From: Candidatus Mediterraneibacter stercoripullorum
GTDB lineage: Bacteria; Bacillota; Clostridia; Lachnospirales; Lachnospiraceae
NCBI GenBank assembly: GCA_019115765.1
Contig: DXCZ01000095.1
Span: 1-64,000 of the forward strand
Direction of reading: 5' to 3'
DNA length: 64,000 nt
Shown here: positions 9,418 to 17,987 of the stretch, piece after piece
Layout of the letters: each line of letters starts with the position of its first letter
Position numbering within the stretch: position 1 is the first letter of the stretch
The notes under the pieces: generated by a model
What the model was told of the DNA's origin: nothing
Seen by the model: only the letters and a program-made list of their open reading frames with translations
The model's database searches: none
Position numbers and translations under genes: made by a program

Positions 9418-11067
9418 TTACTGCTGCAGCGCTCCCACCAGGGTCGGCACCAGCTGTTTCTTACGGGATACAACGCCTCTCAGCATCAGGTCCTCGGTAT
9501 CTTCCCTCAAGTCAAATGCACTGATGATCTTCTCTCTTGCATCCGCTCCGCAGCAGAGAAGCTCGGAAGACTCTGTAATGATATTGGTCAGCATGAAGAA
9601 AATCATATTCAGCCCGTGGTTCTGGCGGGCTTTCTCCAGGTGAGGCAGAACGATATTCTTGATCTCTTTCAATTCGTCTGCGCTCATGGAATTCACCTGT
9701 CCCACTCCGAATACCGTATCGTTGACTGTAAACTGCTTGAAATCAAGGAAGCAGATCTCCTCTGCGGTCTTTCCTTTCAGGTTGCTTCCCGCATTAAACA
9801 TTTCCTGTGCCAGAGACTCGATCTCAATCCCGGCGATCTCTGCCAATGTCCGGGCAGTGGTCTCATCCAGAGGCGTACAGGTAGGTGAACGGAACATCAG
9901 CGTATCGGAAATGATAGCCGAGCAGAGAAGAGCCGCATTAGTCAGATCCACCTCTACTCCATTTTCCTGATACATCTGGTAAACAATGGTCGCCGTGCAT
10001 CCCACAGGCTGATTGCGGAAAAACACCGGTCCCATCGTCTCAATGCTGCTCAGTCTGTGGTGGTCGATGATCTCCAGCACATCTGCCTCTTCTACGCCGT
10101 CCACCGCCTGATTCTTCTCATTATGGTCTACCAGGATTACCTGTTTCTTCTTTACATTGAGAAGACGTCTCCGGGAAATGAGTCCCAGGAACCTTCCCTT
10201 GCCATCTACGATAGGGAAATCACGGAAACGCTTTCTCGCCATAACCTCTTTCACATCATCTACATAGTCCCGCATCTTAAAGGAAACCAGATTGTCCCGG
10301 GTCATGAAGTATTTTACCGGAATACTCTGATTGATATGCTGTGCCGCCGTAAACGTATCGTGAGGTGTGCGGATGATAACGATCTGCTTCTCCTCCGCCT
10401 GCCGGATAATGGCATCCGATATGGGCGCGTTCTGGCAGACTACCATACAACTGGCATCCATATCAACAGCGCACTTCTGAGCGTCCTTCCGGTCGCCCAT
10501 GATGACCAGATCATCTTTTGCAATAAAATCAGACATGAGGATCCGGCTGGATGCTGCTATCACAACCTTTCCCTTCTGGAAATAGCCATGCTCATTTCCC
10601 GTTACGATCTCACCATCGACTGCTCTGGCTATATTCCGGTACTGAGTCCTTGCCTTTGCCAGAATGGTGCTGTCATATACATCCATATATGTCTTGGCAA
10701 TATCTCCGATGGTGATCAGGCCCTCCAGCTTTCCGTCCCGGGTCACCGGCAGCGTATGTATGTTGGACTGACGCATCTCTTCCCATGCCGTCCGGATAGA
10801 AATACTGCTTTTCAGTCCCTCTACTTCTTTCAGTTCCACATCCTTGATCTGCTCCCTCAGATCAGACAAAAGGCCGGGAACCTTTACTTTAAAATGATCC
10901 AGCACATACTGAGTCTCCTCATTCAGTTGTCCTGCCCGCCGCGGTTCATGAGGCCTGCCAGTGATCTTTGTCTTCAGAGACGCATAGGCGATCGCCGAAC
11001 AGATGGAATCTGTATCCGGATTCTTATGGCCTACCACATACACTTTTCTTTCCTTTTCTCTGCTCAT
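9418..11067 (-). CDS. Putative manganese-dependent inorganic pyrophosphatase with CBS and DRTGG regions (DHH family)
   Basis: VVGHKNPDTDSICSAIAYA, VDHNEKNQAVDGVEEADVLEIIDHHRL, CBS-like segments. Confidence 0.9.
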   Translation of the reverse strand: MSREKERKVYVVGHKNPDTDSICSAIAYASLKTKITGRPHEPRRAGQLNEETQYVLDHFKVKVPGLLSDLREQIKDVELKEVEGLKSSISIRTAWEEMRQSNIHTLPVTRDGKLEGLITIGDIAKTYMDVYDSTILAKARTQYRNIARAVDGEIVTGNEHGYFQKGKVVIAASSRILMSDFIAKDDLVIMGDRKDAQKCAVDMDASCMVVCQNAPISDAIIRQAEEKQIVIIRTPHDTFTAAQHINQSIPVKYFMTRDNLVSFKMRDYVDDVKEVMARKRFRDFPIVDGKGRFLGLISRRRLLNVKKKQVILVDHNEKNQAVDGVEEADVLEIIDHHRLSSIETMGPVFFRNQPVGCTATIVYQMYQENGVEVDLTNAALLCSAIISDTLMFRSPTCTPLDETTARTLAEIAGIEIESLAQEMFNAGSNLKGKTAEEICFLDFKQFTVNDTVFGVGQVNSMSADELKEIKNIVLPHLEKARQNHGLNMIFFMLTNIITESSELLCCGADAREKIISAFDLREDTEDLMLRGVVSRKKQLVPTLVGALQQ

Positions 11068-11316
11068 AAATTTCACTCCATTCTTTTCTGTTTCTTACTC
11101 TTTTTGATTTATTTATACCTGTCATACATTCATATTTCAGAGTCATTTTCCACGTATGATTTTACTCTCCATCTAGTAGATTGCCATCTTTTTTCCGATT
11201 CGTCAATAAAAACTGTATATTTTTCACAGCTGTATCGCAAGGACCTGTTGTTTTTTCTGCGTCAGATATGATATACTGTTAAAGTATTTGAAAGAAAGAA
11301 GTAGAGGTGCTGCACT

Positions 11317-12054
11317 ATGAGCGAAGAAATGAAAGAAGAATTACAGACAAACGAAACTGCTGAAACGGCAGAAGCTGCAACAGAGAATACGGCTGCTGAC
11401 AAGCCGGCTGAGTCCATGGCTGATTACGAAGATCATTTTGACGATGCCAATCCCTGGAACAGGGTTCAGGAATATATGGATAACAAGACGATCCTGCCTG
11501 TCAAAGTTGAAGGTGTTGTCAACGGCGGTGTGATCGTTATGGTAGAAGGACTGAGAGGATTCGTTCCCGCTTCCAAGCTTTCTCTCTCCTACATTGAGGA
11601 TCTCGAGACTTACCTTCTCAAGGATATCGAGGTAAGAGTCATCGATGTGGATCAGGCCAGCAACCGCCTCGTCCTCTCCGCACGCGAGATCCTGAAGGAG
11701 AAAGAGAAGAAGGCCCGTGAGGAACAGATCTCAAACCTGAAGATCGGTACCGTTCTGGAAGGAACAGTCGAGACGCTCCAGAACTATGGTGCATTTGTCA
11801 AATTTGAAAATGGCCTGTCCGGTCTGGTACACGTATCCCAGATCTCACAGAAACGTGTTAAAGTACCGTCTGACGTACTCAGCGTCGGCGATACGGTAAA
11901 AGTTAAGGTTATCGGCATCAAAGACGGCAAAGTAAGCCTGAGCATGAAAGCTCTGGAAGAAGTCAAAGAAGAGCCGGAAGAAAAAGTAGTGATCCCGAAG
12001 AGCGAAAACATCGGAACAAGCCTTGGAGATCTCTTCAAAAATCTGAAACTCTAA
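11317..12054 (+). CDS. S1 RNA-binding domain protein
   Basis: IGTVLEGTVETLQNYGAFVKFENGLSGLVHVSQISQKRV, with a second upstream S1-like segment. Confidence 0.85.
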   Translation: MSEEMKEELQTNETAETAEAATENTAADKPAESMADYEDHFDDANPWNRVQEYMDNKTILPVKVEGVVNGGVIVMVEGLRGFVPASKLSLSYIEDLETYLLKDIEVRVIDVDQASNRLVLSAREILKEKEKKAREEQISNLKIGTVLEGTVETLQNYGAFVKFENGLSGLVHVSQISQKRVKVPSDVLSVGDTVKVKVIGIKDGKVSLSMKALEEVKEEPEEKVVIPKSENIGTSLGDLFKNLKL

Positions 12055-12140
12055 TAGTGATACTGAGGGACGCGGGACGGCAGCTGTATTACTTCAGGAT
12101 GCGGCGCCCGCTTCCTCAGCCATTCAGACGGATTATAACG

Positions 12141-12183
12141 AAAGAGCAGACACTCGTCCAAAGGGACTCCTGTCTGCTCTTTC
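12141..12183 (+). terminator. Intrinsic terminator
   Basis: AAAGAGCAGACA ... TGTCTGCTCTTT, 12-bp perfect arms. Confidence 0.7.
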
Positions 12184-12346
12184 TAACAATCCGGGCTGAA
12201 TGTCTTCGTCTGCTCCTGCTTAACGCATCCCTCCGCAATACAGCTGCCATCCCGCTTACGCTAGTCTCACCTGAAGTTTCTGTCTCATTTTCAACACGGT
12301 CTCCAATCCCAAACCCTACTGAAACCGGAAGCTGCGGCGAACCGCA

Positions 12347-12628
12347 TCATGCACAGACATTTCCAAGGATTTCTTCCAGTGCGTTTTTGCTGCTTGTATG
12401 GCATCTTACTACATTGGCGTTGCATCTGCCGGCCTCTTCTACAGCACAGCGGACCATCTTATGAGATACAGTATTTGTAAAAAGTACGATCAGATCAGGA
12501 CTTCCGATCTGTTTGCTCAGATTTGCTGACATCTGAGTAAATACTTTTGCCTTACAGTTATACTGTTTACATATTTTCTTATACTGACAAACCATTCTGT
12601 CATGTCCGCCTATGATCACGATACTCAT
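12347..12628 (-). CDS. DUF2325 domain-containing protein
   Basis: MSIVIIGGHDRMVCQYKKICKQYNCKAKVFTQMSANLSKQIGSPDLIVLFTNTVSHKMV; AGGAGG upstream. Confidence 0.8.
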   Translation of the reverse strand: MSIVIIGGHDRMVCQYKKICKQYNCKAKVFTQMSANLSKQIGSPDLIVLFTNTVSHKMVRCAVEEAGRCNANVVRCHTSSKNALEEILGNVCA

Positions 12629-12655
12629 ATAAGACCTCCTGTAATATACTTATTA

Positions 12656-12864
12656 ATTCAAGACTCGCTTGCGAGTCTTGGCGCGGGATTCGGGTCAGCT
12701 TTAGCTGACATAATACATCTCCGAATCCCTGCGCAGCCTCGCGGAGCGTATATCAGATGAGGGATTGACACCCGCCACTGATACTGATTTGTCACTCACC
12801 GCCTATAGAGGCGGGAGTCATCCCACATCTGATATAAATGATGTTGGGGTCAAAAGCCCCCAAC
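12656..12864 (-). repeat. Interspersed multi-hairpin element, fullest copy B
   Basis: 12656-12782 matches copy A; additional stems 12749-12776/12810-12836 and 12843-12849/12858-12864. Confidence 0.85.
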
Positions 12865-12889
12865 CATGATGCCTACGGATTGTTCCGTT

Positions 12890-12907
12890 AGTTAGTTATA
12901 TCTAACT
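12890..12907. promoter_or_regulatory. Palindromic operator-like site AGTTAG-TTATAT-CTAACT
   Basis: Same arms and 6-nt spacing as the core of the site upstream of eno. Confidence 0.5.
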
Positions 12908-12919
12908 TTTTATATAAGT

Positions 12920-12948
12920 ATAATACAATAATTGAGAACTGATATCAA
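12920..12948 (-). promoter_or_regulatory. Candidate sigma-70 promoter (TTGATA-17-TATTAT) reading toward DUF2325
   Basis: On the minus strand: TTGATA TCAGTTCTCAATTATTG TATTAT. Confidence 0.5.
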
Positions 12949-12986
12949 TATCGCATATCAATAAATTTTATCAATTTTGTTTTCTG

Positions 12987-13865
12987 TCATGCGCAGCAGC
13001 AGATCTTTTGCTCTCCCTTTTTCTCCTTCGGTTCCGTCGTTATGATCTGTCCCTTAGCATTTTCGTCGTCCATGATGATCTCGCCGACAGAAGGAACGCG
13101 GATACAGCCTGCTGCCGGATTTTTGATACTGATGACCGGAGTTGTGATCTCAGCATCCACTTCTGATTTTTCAAAGCAGAGATCCGTATCGATCATCTCA
13201 CAGTTCACCAGTCTCAGATTGCGGCAGTAACAGAACGGCTGGGTACCGATGATCCGGCAGTTGATCAGCGTCAGACCGTCGGAGTACCATGCAAGATACT
13301 CTCCTTTTACCACGCTGTCTTTTACTGTAATGTTCTCACCATGCCAAAATGCATCCTTTGTGTCAAAAACACAGTTCTCAAAAACAGCATTCTTAATATA
13401 CTGAAATGAATACTTTCCTTTAAACTCGACATTGGAAAATCTCAGATTCTCGGAACGCATCATAAAGTATTCGCTTTCCGCCTTTGTCTCTGTCATGGTT
13501 ATATTTTTTACTGACCATCCGAATTCCGGTGAGACAATGTCACAGTTATCTATCCTGATGTCACTGCATTCCCTCAGAGCCTTAATCCCGTACATTTTCG
13601 TTCCGGTGATCTCAATATGATCGGAATACCACAGCGCTGCCCGGCACAGTTCTGTCATCTCGGAGTCTGCAATCTGTAACATATGATCATGCCAGAAAGG
13701 ATATCTGAGATTACAGAATGTGTTTTCGACTTTTATATTACTACTCTCTTTCAGTGCGCTTTCCCCGTCTGCGGGGCCGTCAAAGGCACAGTTCTTCAGA
13801 TGCAGATCTCTGCTCCCGTAAAGGGCCCGTTCCATATCAAATGTCTGAGCTTCTATTAATTTCAT
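12987..13865 (-). CDS. DUF3737 family protein (right-handed beta-helix-like)
   Basis: Repeated CxF/Y-N-I patterns (LHLKNCAFDGPADGESALKESSNIKVENTFCNLRYPFWHD). Confidence 0.8.
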   Translation of the reverse strand: MKLIEAQTFDMERALYGSRDLHLKNCAFDGPADGESALKESSNIKVENTFCNLRYPFWHDHMLQIADSEMTELCRAALWYSDHIEITGTKMYGIKALRECSDIRIDNCDIVSPEFGWSVKNITMTETKAESEYFMMRSENLRFSNVEFKGKYSFQYIKNAVFENCVFDTKDAFWHGENITVKDSVVKGEYLAWYSDGLTLINCRIIGTQPFCYCRNLRLVNCEMIDTDLCFEKSEVDAEITTPVISIKNPAAGCIRVPSVGEIIMDDENAKGQIITTEPKEKKGEQKICCCA

Positions 13866-14094
13866 CGCAAATTCCTCCTCTATACTGCTTTATACCCCCG
13901 GCTGACTATGTTCATACCTGTCAGTTTTGATCTGTATTTCCTTACAGTACACAGTCTAGCACCGGATATCGCAAATAGCAAATATTTATAACGAATACAT
14001 TTCCATGCCTGAAACCTATGCGCCCCGCCCGAGTTGACATCTCTCTGTATTAATGCTAACATGAGTCAATACGCAAAGGAAAGAGGAATCAGTT

Positions 14095-15282
14095 ATGCAG
14101 TATACAGTCCCACATTATTTCAAACAGTTTCAATGCATCGGAGGAGCCTGTCCTGATACCTGCTGTGCAGGATGGCAGATTCAGATCGATCCCTCTTCTC
14201 TTCGAAAATACAGAAAGAAAAAAGGCCCTCTGGGCCCCCGTCTTAGAAATGAAATTGACTGGAAAGAGGGCGTATTCCGCAGATATGAAGGACGCTGTGC
14301 TTTCCTGAATGAGGAGAATCTGTGTGATCTGTATCTGGAGGGCGGCGGTGAAAAGGCATTCTGCCGAACATGCCGGATGTATCCGAGACACATCGAGGAA
14401 TTTGAGGGGCTGAGAGAGATTTCTCTGTCGCTCTCCTGTCCTGAGGCTGCCCGTCTCATCCTGAGTCAGCAGGAACCGGTCGGATTTCTCCATGCAGAGA
14501 ATACGAAACAGGAAAAGCCCTATGAGGAATTCGATTTTTTCCTTTTTACTAAGTTGGAAGATTCAAGATCCCTGATGATACAGATCCTTCAGAACCGTGA
14601 AAAGCCTTTCCGCCTGAGAGCAGCCATTGTCCTTGCGCTGGCACATGATCTGCAGCAGCGGATCGACAGAAACGCACTCTTCGAGACAGACAGCCTTCTG
14701 GAGCGATATTCATCGCCGCAGGTCTGGTCCTGGTTTGAAAGACGTCTCGAAAAAGCAGAATGCGAAAAAGCAGATAAAAATGAAGCCCGTCGCCTTGTGA
14801 TCGGAAGGTTCTTCGTGATCCTGGATCTGATGGAAAACCTCCGCCCGGAATGGAAGACCATTTTGCGGACTGCCCGTGAAGTACTGGAACAGAATGAAGA
14901 GACAGAGTTCTCCAATAAAGCGGATTCTGAAAATTCCGTTAAAGTTCGGAATCTCGATACAAACTTTGAAAATGTGTTCTCAGATAAAACCGCCGAACAG
15001 CTTATGGTATATTTTCTGTTCACTTATTTCTGCGGTGCCGTCTATAACCGGAATGCTTATGGCAAAGTAAAGCTGTGCTTCGCCTCCACTGTACTGATCC
15101 GTGAACTTACCCTCTCCGAATGGCTCCGGACCTCCGGAAATGTCTCTCAGGATTTTGCGATAACAGCTGCATACCGGTACTCCAGGGAGATCGAGCATTC
15201 GGATTATAATAAATGCAGAATGGAAAAAATGCTGGACGATGAAGAACGTTTTGGCCTGGATATGCTTTTTGCCGGAATATAG
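14095..15282 (+). CDS. FliB-type (flagellin lysine-N-methylase) family protein
   Basis: YFKQFQCIGGACPDTCCAGWQIQIDPSSLRKY and CRTCRMYPRHIEEFEG cysteine motifs. Confidence 0.85.
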   Translation: MQYTVPHYFKQFQCIGGACPDTCCAGWQIQIDPSSLRKYRKKKGPLGPRLRNEIDWKEGVFRRYEGRCAFLNEENLCDLYLEGGGEKAFCRTCRMYPRHIEEFEGLREISLSLSCPEAARLILSQQEPVGFLHAENTKQEKPYEEFDFFLFTKLEDSRSLMIQILQNREKPFRLRAAIVLALAHDLQQRIDRNALFETDSLLERYSSPQVWSWFERRLEKAECEKADKNEARRLVIGRFFVILDLMENLRPEWKTILRTAREVLEQNEETEFSNKADSENSVKVRNLDTNFENVFSDKTAEQLMVYFLFTYFCGAVYNRNAYGKVKLCFASTVLIRELTLSEWLRTSGNVSQDFAITAAYRYSREIEHSDYNKCRMEKMLDDEERFGLDMLFAGI

Positions 15283-15392
15283 TACAATACAGCCGCCAAT
15301 TACGAAAATTTAACATAGTTTCCATCGATTCTTCTCTTCACATATGTTAATATAGCATCATCATTACCATTTGAAACAGAGAGGACGAGACC

Positions 15393-16235
15393 ATGGCCGA
15401 CTTATATTTCGTCCGGACGGAAACGGACTTTACCAAAACAGAGCAGAAACTGATCAATTATATCATTACAAACCCGGGTGCCTTCATGCAGATGACCATC
15501 AGTGAAGCAGCGCGTGCTGTTGGCACTTCCGAGCCTACAGTATCCAGATTTGCCCGCCACTGTGGATATGAAGATTTTAAAGAGCTTCGTAACACGGTAT
15601 CCCAGCACTACAACGAGGAGAACTCCCCTGCGGGCAAGCTGTCTTCCACGATTGAGAATCTCTCTCCCGACTCACCGGAAGGATTTCTGCGGAACCAGCA
15701 GCTGTGCCTGGAGAAGACCATTTCCTTTATGGATCCACGGCAGCTGGAGCTGGCGGTATCCACCATCCTTCAGGCAGAAAATATCTATCTGTACGCAAAG
15801 GGCGCCGCGCTCTCCATGGCGCAGCTCCTCTCATTCCGTCTGTCTAGGTTCGGCATGCGGATCACGATCCTGCCTCCGGGAAGTTCTGAGCTGTTTGAAT
15901 ATATGAACTTCTTTACGGAAAAGGATCTTGTTATCCTCTTCGGCTTCCAGAAAACTCCAAAAGAAGCTGAGGTTCTCCTGGACTACCAGAAGCAGATACC
16001 ATATAAGGTCATCTTCTTTACCAGCAGGATGTATCAGCCCCAGGACGGAAGCAGCATCATTCCCCTGTATGTATACCGGGGGGAGCCGTCAGAGTACCAT
16101 TCCATGGCAGCGCCTGCCGCTCTCCTGGACGCGCTGGTGGTCATGATCGGTGCAAAGCTGGGCAGCCGCTCCAGAGAGAGTCTGGACCGGCTGTATCATC
16201 TGAAAGAACATTACAGATTGGAGATTCCGCGGTAA
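15393..16235 (+). CDS. MurR/RpiR family transcriptional regulator
   Basis: N-terminal HTH (MTISEAARAVGTSEPTVSRFARHCGYEDFKELR) plus SIS-like C-terminus. Confidence 0.9.
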   Translation: MADLYFVRTETDFTKTEQKLINYIITNPGAFMQMTISEAARAVGTSEPTVSRFARHCGYEDFKELRNTVSQHYNEENSPAGKLSSTIENLSPDSPEGFLRNQQLCLEKTISFMDPRQLELAVSTILQAENIYLYAKGAALSMAQLLSFRLSRFGMRITILPPGSSELFEYMNFFTEKDLVILFGFQKTPKEAEVLLDYQKQIPYKVIFFTSRMYQPQDGSSIIPLYVYRGEPSEYHSMAAPAALLDALVVMIGAKLGSRSRESLDRLYHLKEHYRLEIPR

Positions 16236-16260
16236 CCATTGTTCTATTTCCGTTTAATTC

Positions 16261-17082
16261 TCAGATCTCCGCCCCCTGAATGAGCACTTCCACATAATCC
16301 CCGCCCAGAGCATGGATGGTTTTCAGAGCACGTTTCAGAATTCCCGCAGTCTCCACCTGGAATTCCAGGTTCTGGGATGTGGCGATCCGGTAACTGCCCT
16401 GACGGATTTCTTCCATAAGGCCGGATACTGTATTCACTTCCCTGTCGAACACATTGTATGCGCAGCCGTACTGAAAGGACTGGTGGGTATCGCTTCCGGC
16501 TACAAGCGGTCGGCCAATTCTCTCAGAAAGGGCGCTCATCTTCTCCCAGGTCCCGTCATAGTCTCTGGCCAGGTCCTTTCCGTTCACATCCAGAAACATG
16601 AAGCGCCTCAGCAGTTCCTCCGGCAGTTCCGGAATATGTCCGCCTTCCCGGAAAGGATGTCCCGCGCCGAAGATCACCGGGTATTCCTCTGTCATCTCTG
16701 ACCATTTTTCAAAGGGGAGGAAGTTTCCCTTCTCTTTGTACGGCTCCAGGCGGCGGTTCATCTCCAGGATGCATTCCAGGGGACCTGCCACAAGTGTATG
16801 CCCGCCTTCCGCTATATCCACCTCCATACCGGGGAAAATACGGAATCCGCTTTCTGTCACCAGACTGTCCCCATCTCTTTCACTGCGGTCTGCGATATAC
16901 CGGTAGACCTCGGCAAATCCAAGGGTGTTGAAGTGCTCGGTCAGGCATAGGGCATCCAGTCCTGCCTTCCGTGCCTCACGGAACAGCCAGTCCGTATATT
17001 CTTTTGAAAATGGCAGTTTCTTTGCCAGTTTCGCATGTGTATGAAAATCAATCTTCACTTTTCTTCTTCCTTTCTCAGCCAT
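16261..17082 (-). CDS. PHP domain metal-dependent phosphohydrolase
   Basis: VKIDFHTHAKL, LDALCLTEHFNT, VIFGAGHPFREGGHIP, VAGSDTH. The upstream part of the 431-aa ORF is read-through. Confidence 0.8.
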   Translation of the reverse strand: MAEKGRRKVKIDFHTHAKLAKKLPFSKEYTDWLFREARKAGLDALCLTEHFNTLGFAEVYRYIADRSERDGDSLVTESGFRIFPGMEVDIAEGGHTLVAGPLECILEMNRRLEPYKEKGNFLPFEKWSEMTEEYPVIFGAGHPFREGGHIPELPEELLRRFMFLDVNGKDLARDYDGTWEKMSALSERIGRPLVAGSDTHQSFQYGCAYNVFDREVNTVSGLMEEIRQGSYRIATSQNLEFQVETAGILKRALKTIHALGGDYVEVLIQGAEI

Positions 17083-17150
17083 TCTGCCAATGTATAAGCT
17101 TTCTGCAGCCTGTACTGTGTGCCGGGTACTTTTCAGATCATCAGATAATC

Positions 17151-17987
17151 CTACAGCATGTCCTGAAGTGCTGCAGATACCGCCACACATACCGCGACCC
17201 ATATAATGGATATCACGACAAAGATCATATCCTGACGGGTTACCCTCAGCATGGCAAGCTTCATCCGCTTCACTTCCGGATTCTGAAGGGAGTAACGGTA
17301 CCCTCTCAGCTCCAGTGCCTCCACAGTCGTCCGTGACCGCTTCGCTGTGTTGAGCATCAGCGGATAGAAAGACTGGATGATCATTTTTATCTGATACCCC
17401 AGATATCTGATCTTTCCGATAAATGTCTTTTTCTGCGGGGGATTTCCTCTCAGTCGGAAGGAGAGCAGGATATTCTGGAACTCTTCCATCAATACCGGCA
17501 GGATCCGATAGGCAAAAGAGATGCTGAACGAGAGCTGTCCGGGGCACCCGAACCAAAGCATTCCATTTGCCAGCCGGTCCGGATCCAGCCCTGAGAATAC
17601 CGTGATAGAAGCCAGGGACACTACCGCTACCTTCAGCGTCATCACCAGAAGAGGCGCAATGGTCTCCGCATTTCCCCCGAAGAAGAGCGCAACAATAAAC
17701 AGATAGCCTGTCTGAGAGAATACCCCAACACAGAACAGAAACAGTACCAGAGGCGCGATCCTTGCTGCTCTGGTGGTCATTACTACGAAAAGGAACAGGC
17801 CCAGCAGCAAGGCAACATCATTCAGGAACCAGGGCACAAGGCCGAAAAACAGATACCATATGAGCAGCACTCTCGGGTCAAGCTTTGCGATGACAGTGTC
17901 ATCATTACCGTATGCATTTTTCAGTACCTGATTTCTGAGATAATCAATCGTCAGTTTGTCCAGGATATTTTCCGTCAGCTTATGCAT
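17151..17987 (-). CDS. Energy-coupling factor transporter transmembrane protein (EcfT-type)
   Basis: Membrane protein with ELRGYRYSLQNPEVKRMKLAMLR and FRLRGNPPQKKTF coupling motifs, adjacent to ECF ATPase. Confidence 0.85.
   Translation of the reverse strand: MHKLTENILDKLTIDYLRNQVLKNAYGNDDTVIAKLDPRVLLIWYLFFGLVPWFLNDVALLLGLFLFVVMTTRAARIAPLVLFLFCVGVFSQTGYLFIVALFFGGNAETIAPLLVMTLKVAVVSLASITVFSGLDPDRLANGMLWFGCPGQLSFSISFAYRILPVLMEEFQNILLSFRLRGNPPQKKTFIGKIRYLGYQIKMIIQSFYPLMLNTAKRSRTTVEALELRGYRYSLQNPEVKRMKLAMLRVTRQDMIFVVISIIWVAVCVAVSAALQDML

Noticed and set aside
10057-11271. 404-aa plus-strand ORF
   Set aside because: Antisense to the Mn-dependent pyrophosphatase; no recognisable motifs or RBS.
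17083-17556. N-terminal extension of the PHP-domain ORF
   Set aside because: It overlaps ecfT in another frame and shows no domain signal; the real start is near 17082 or 17058.
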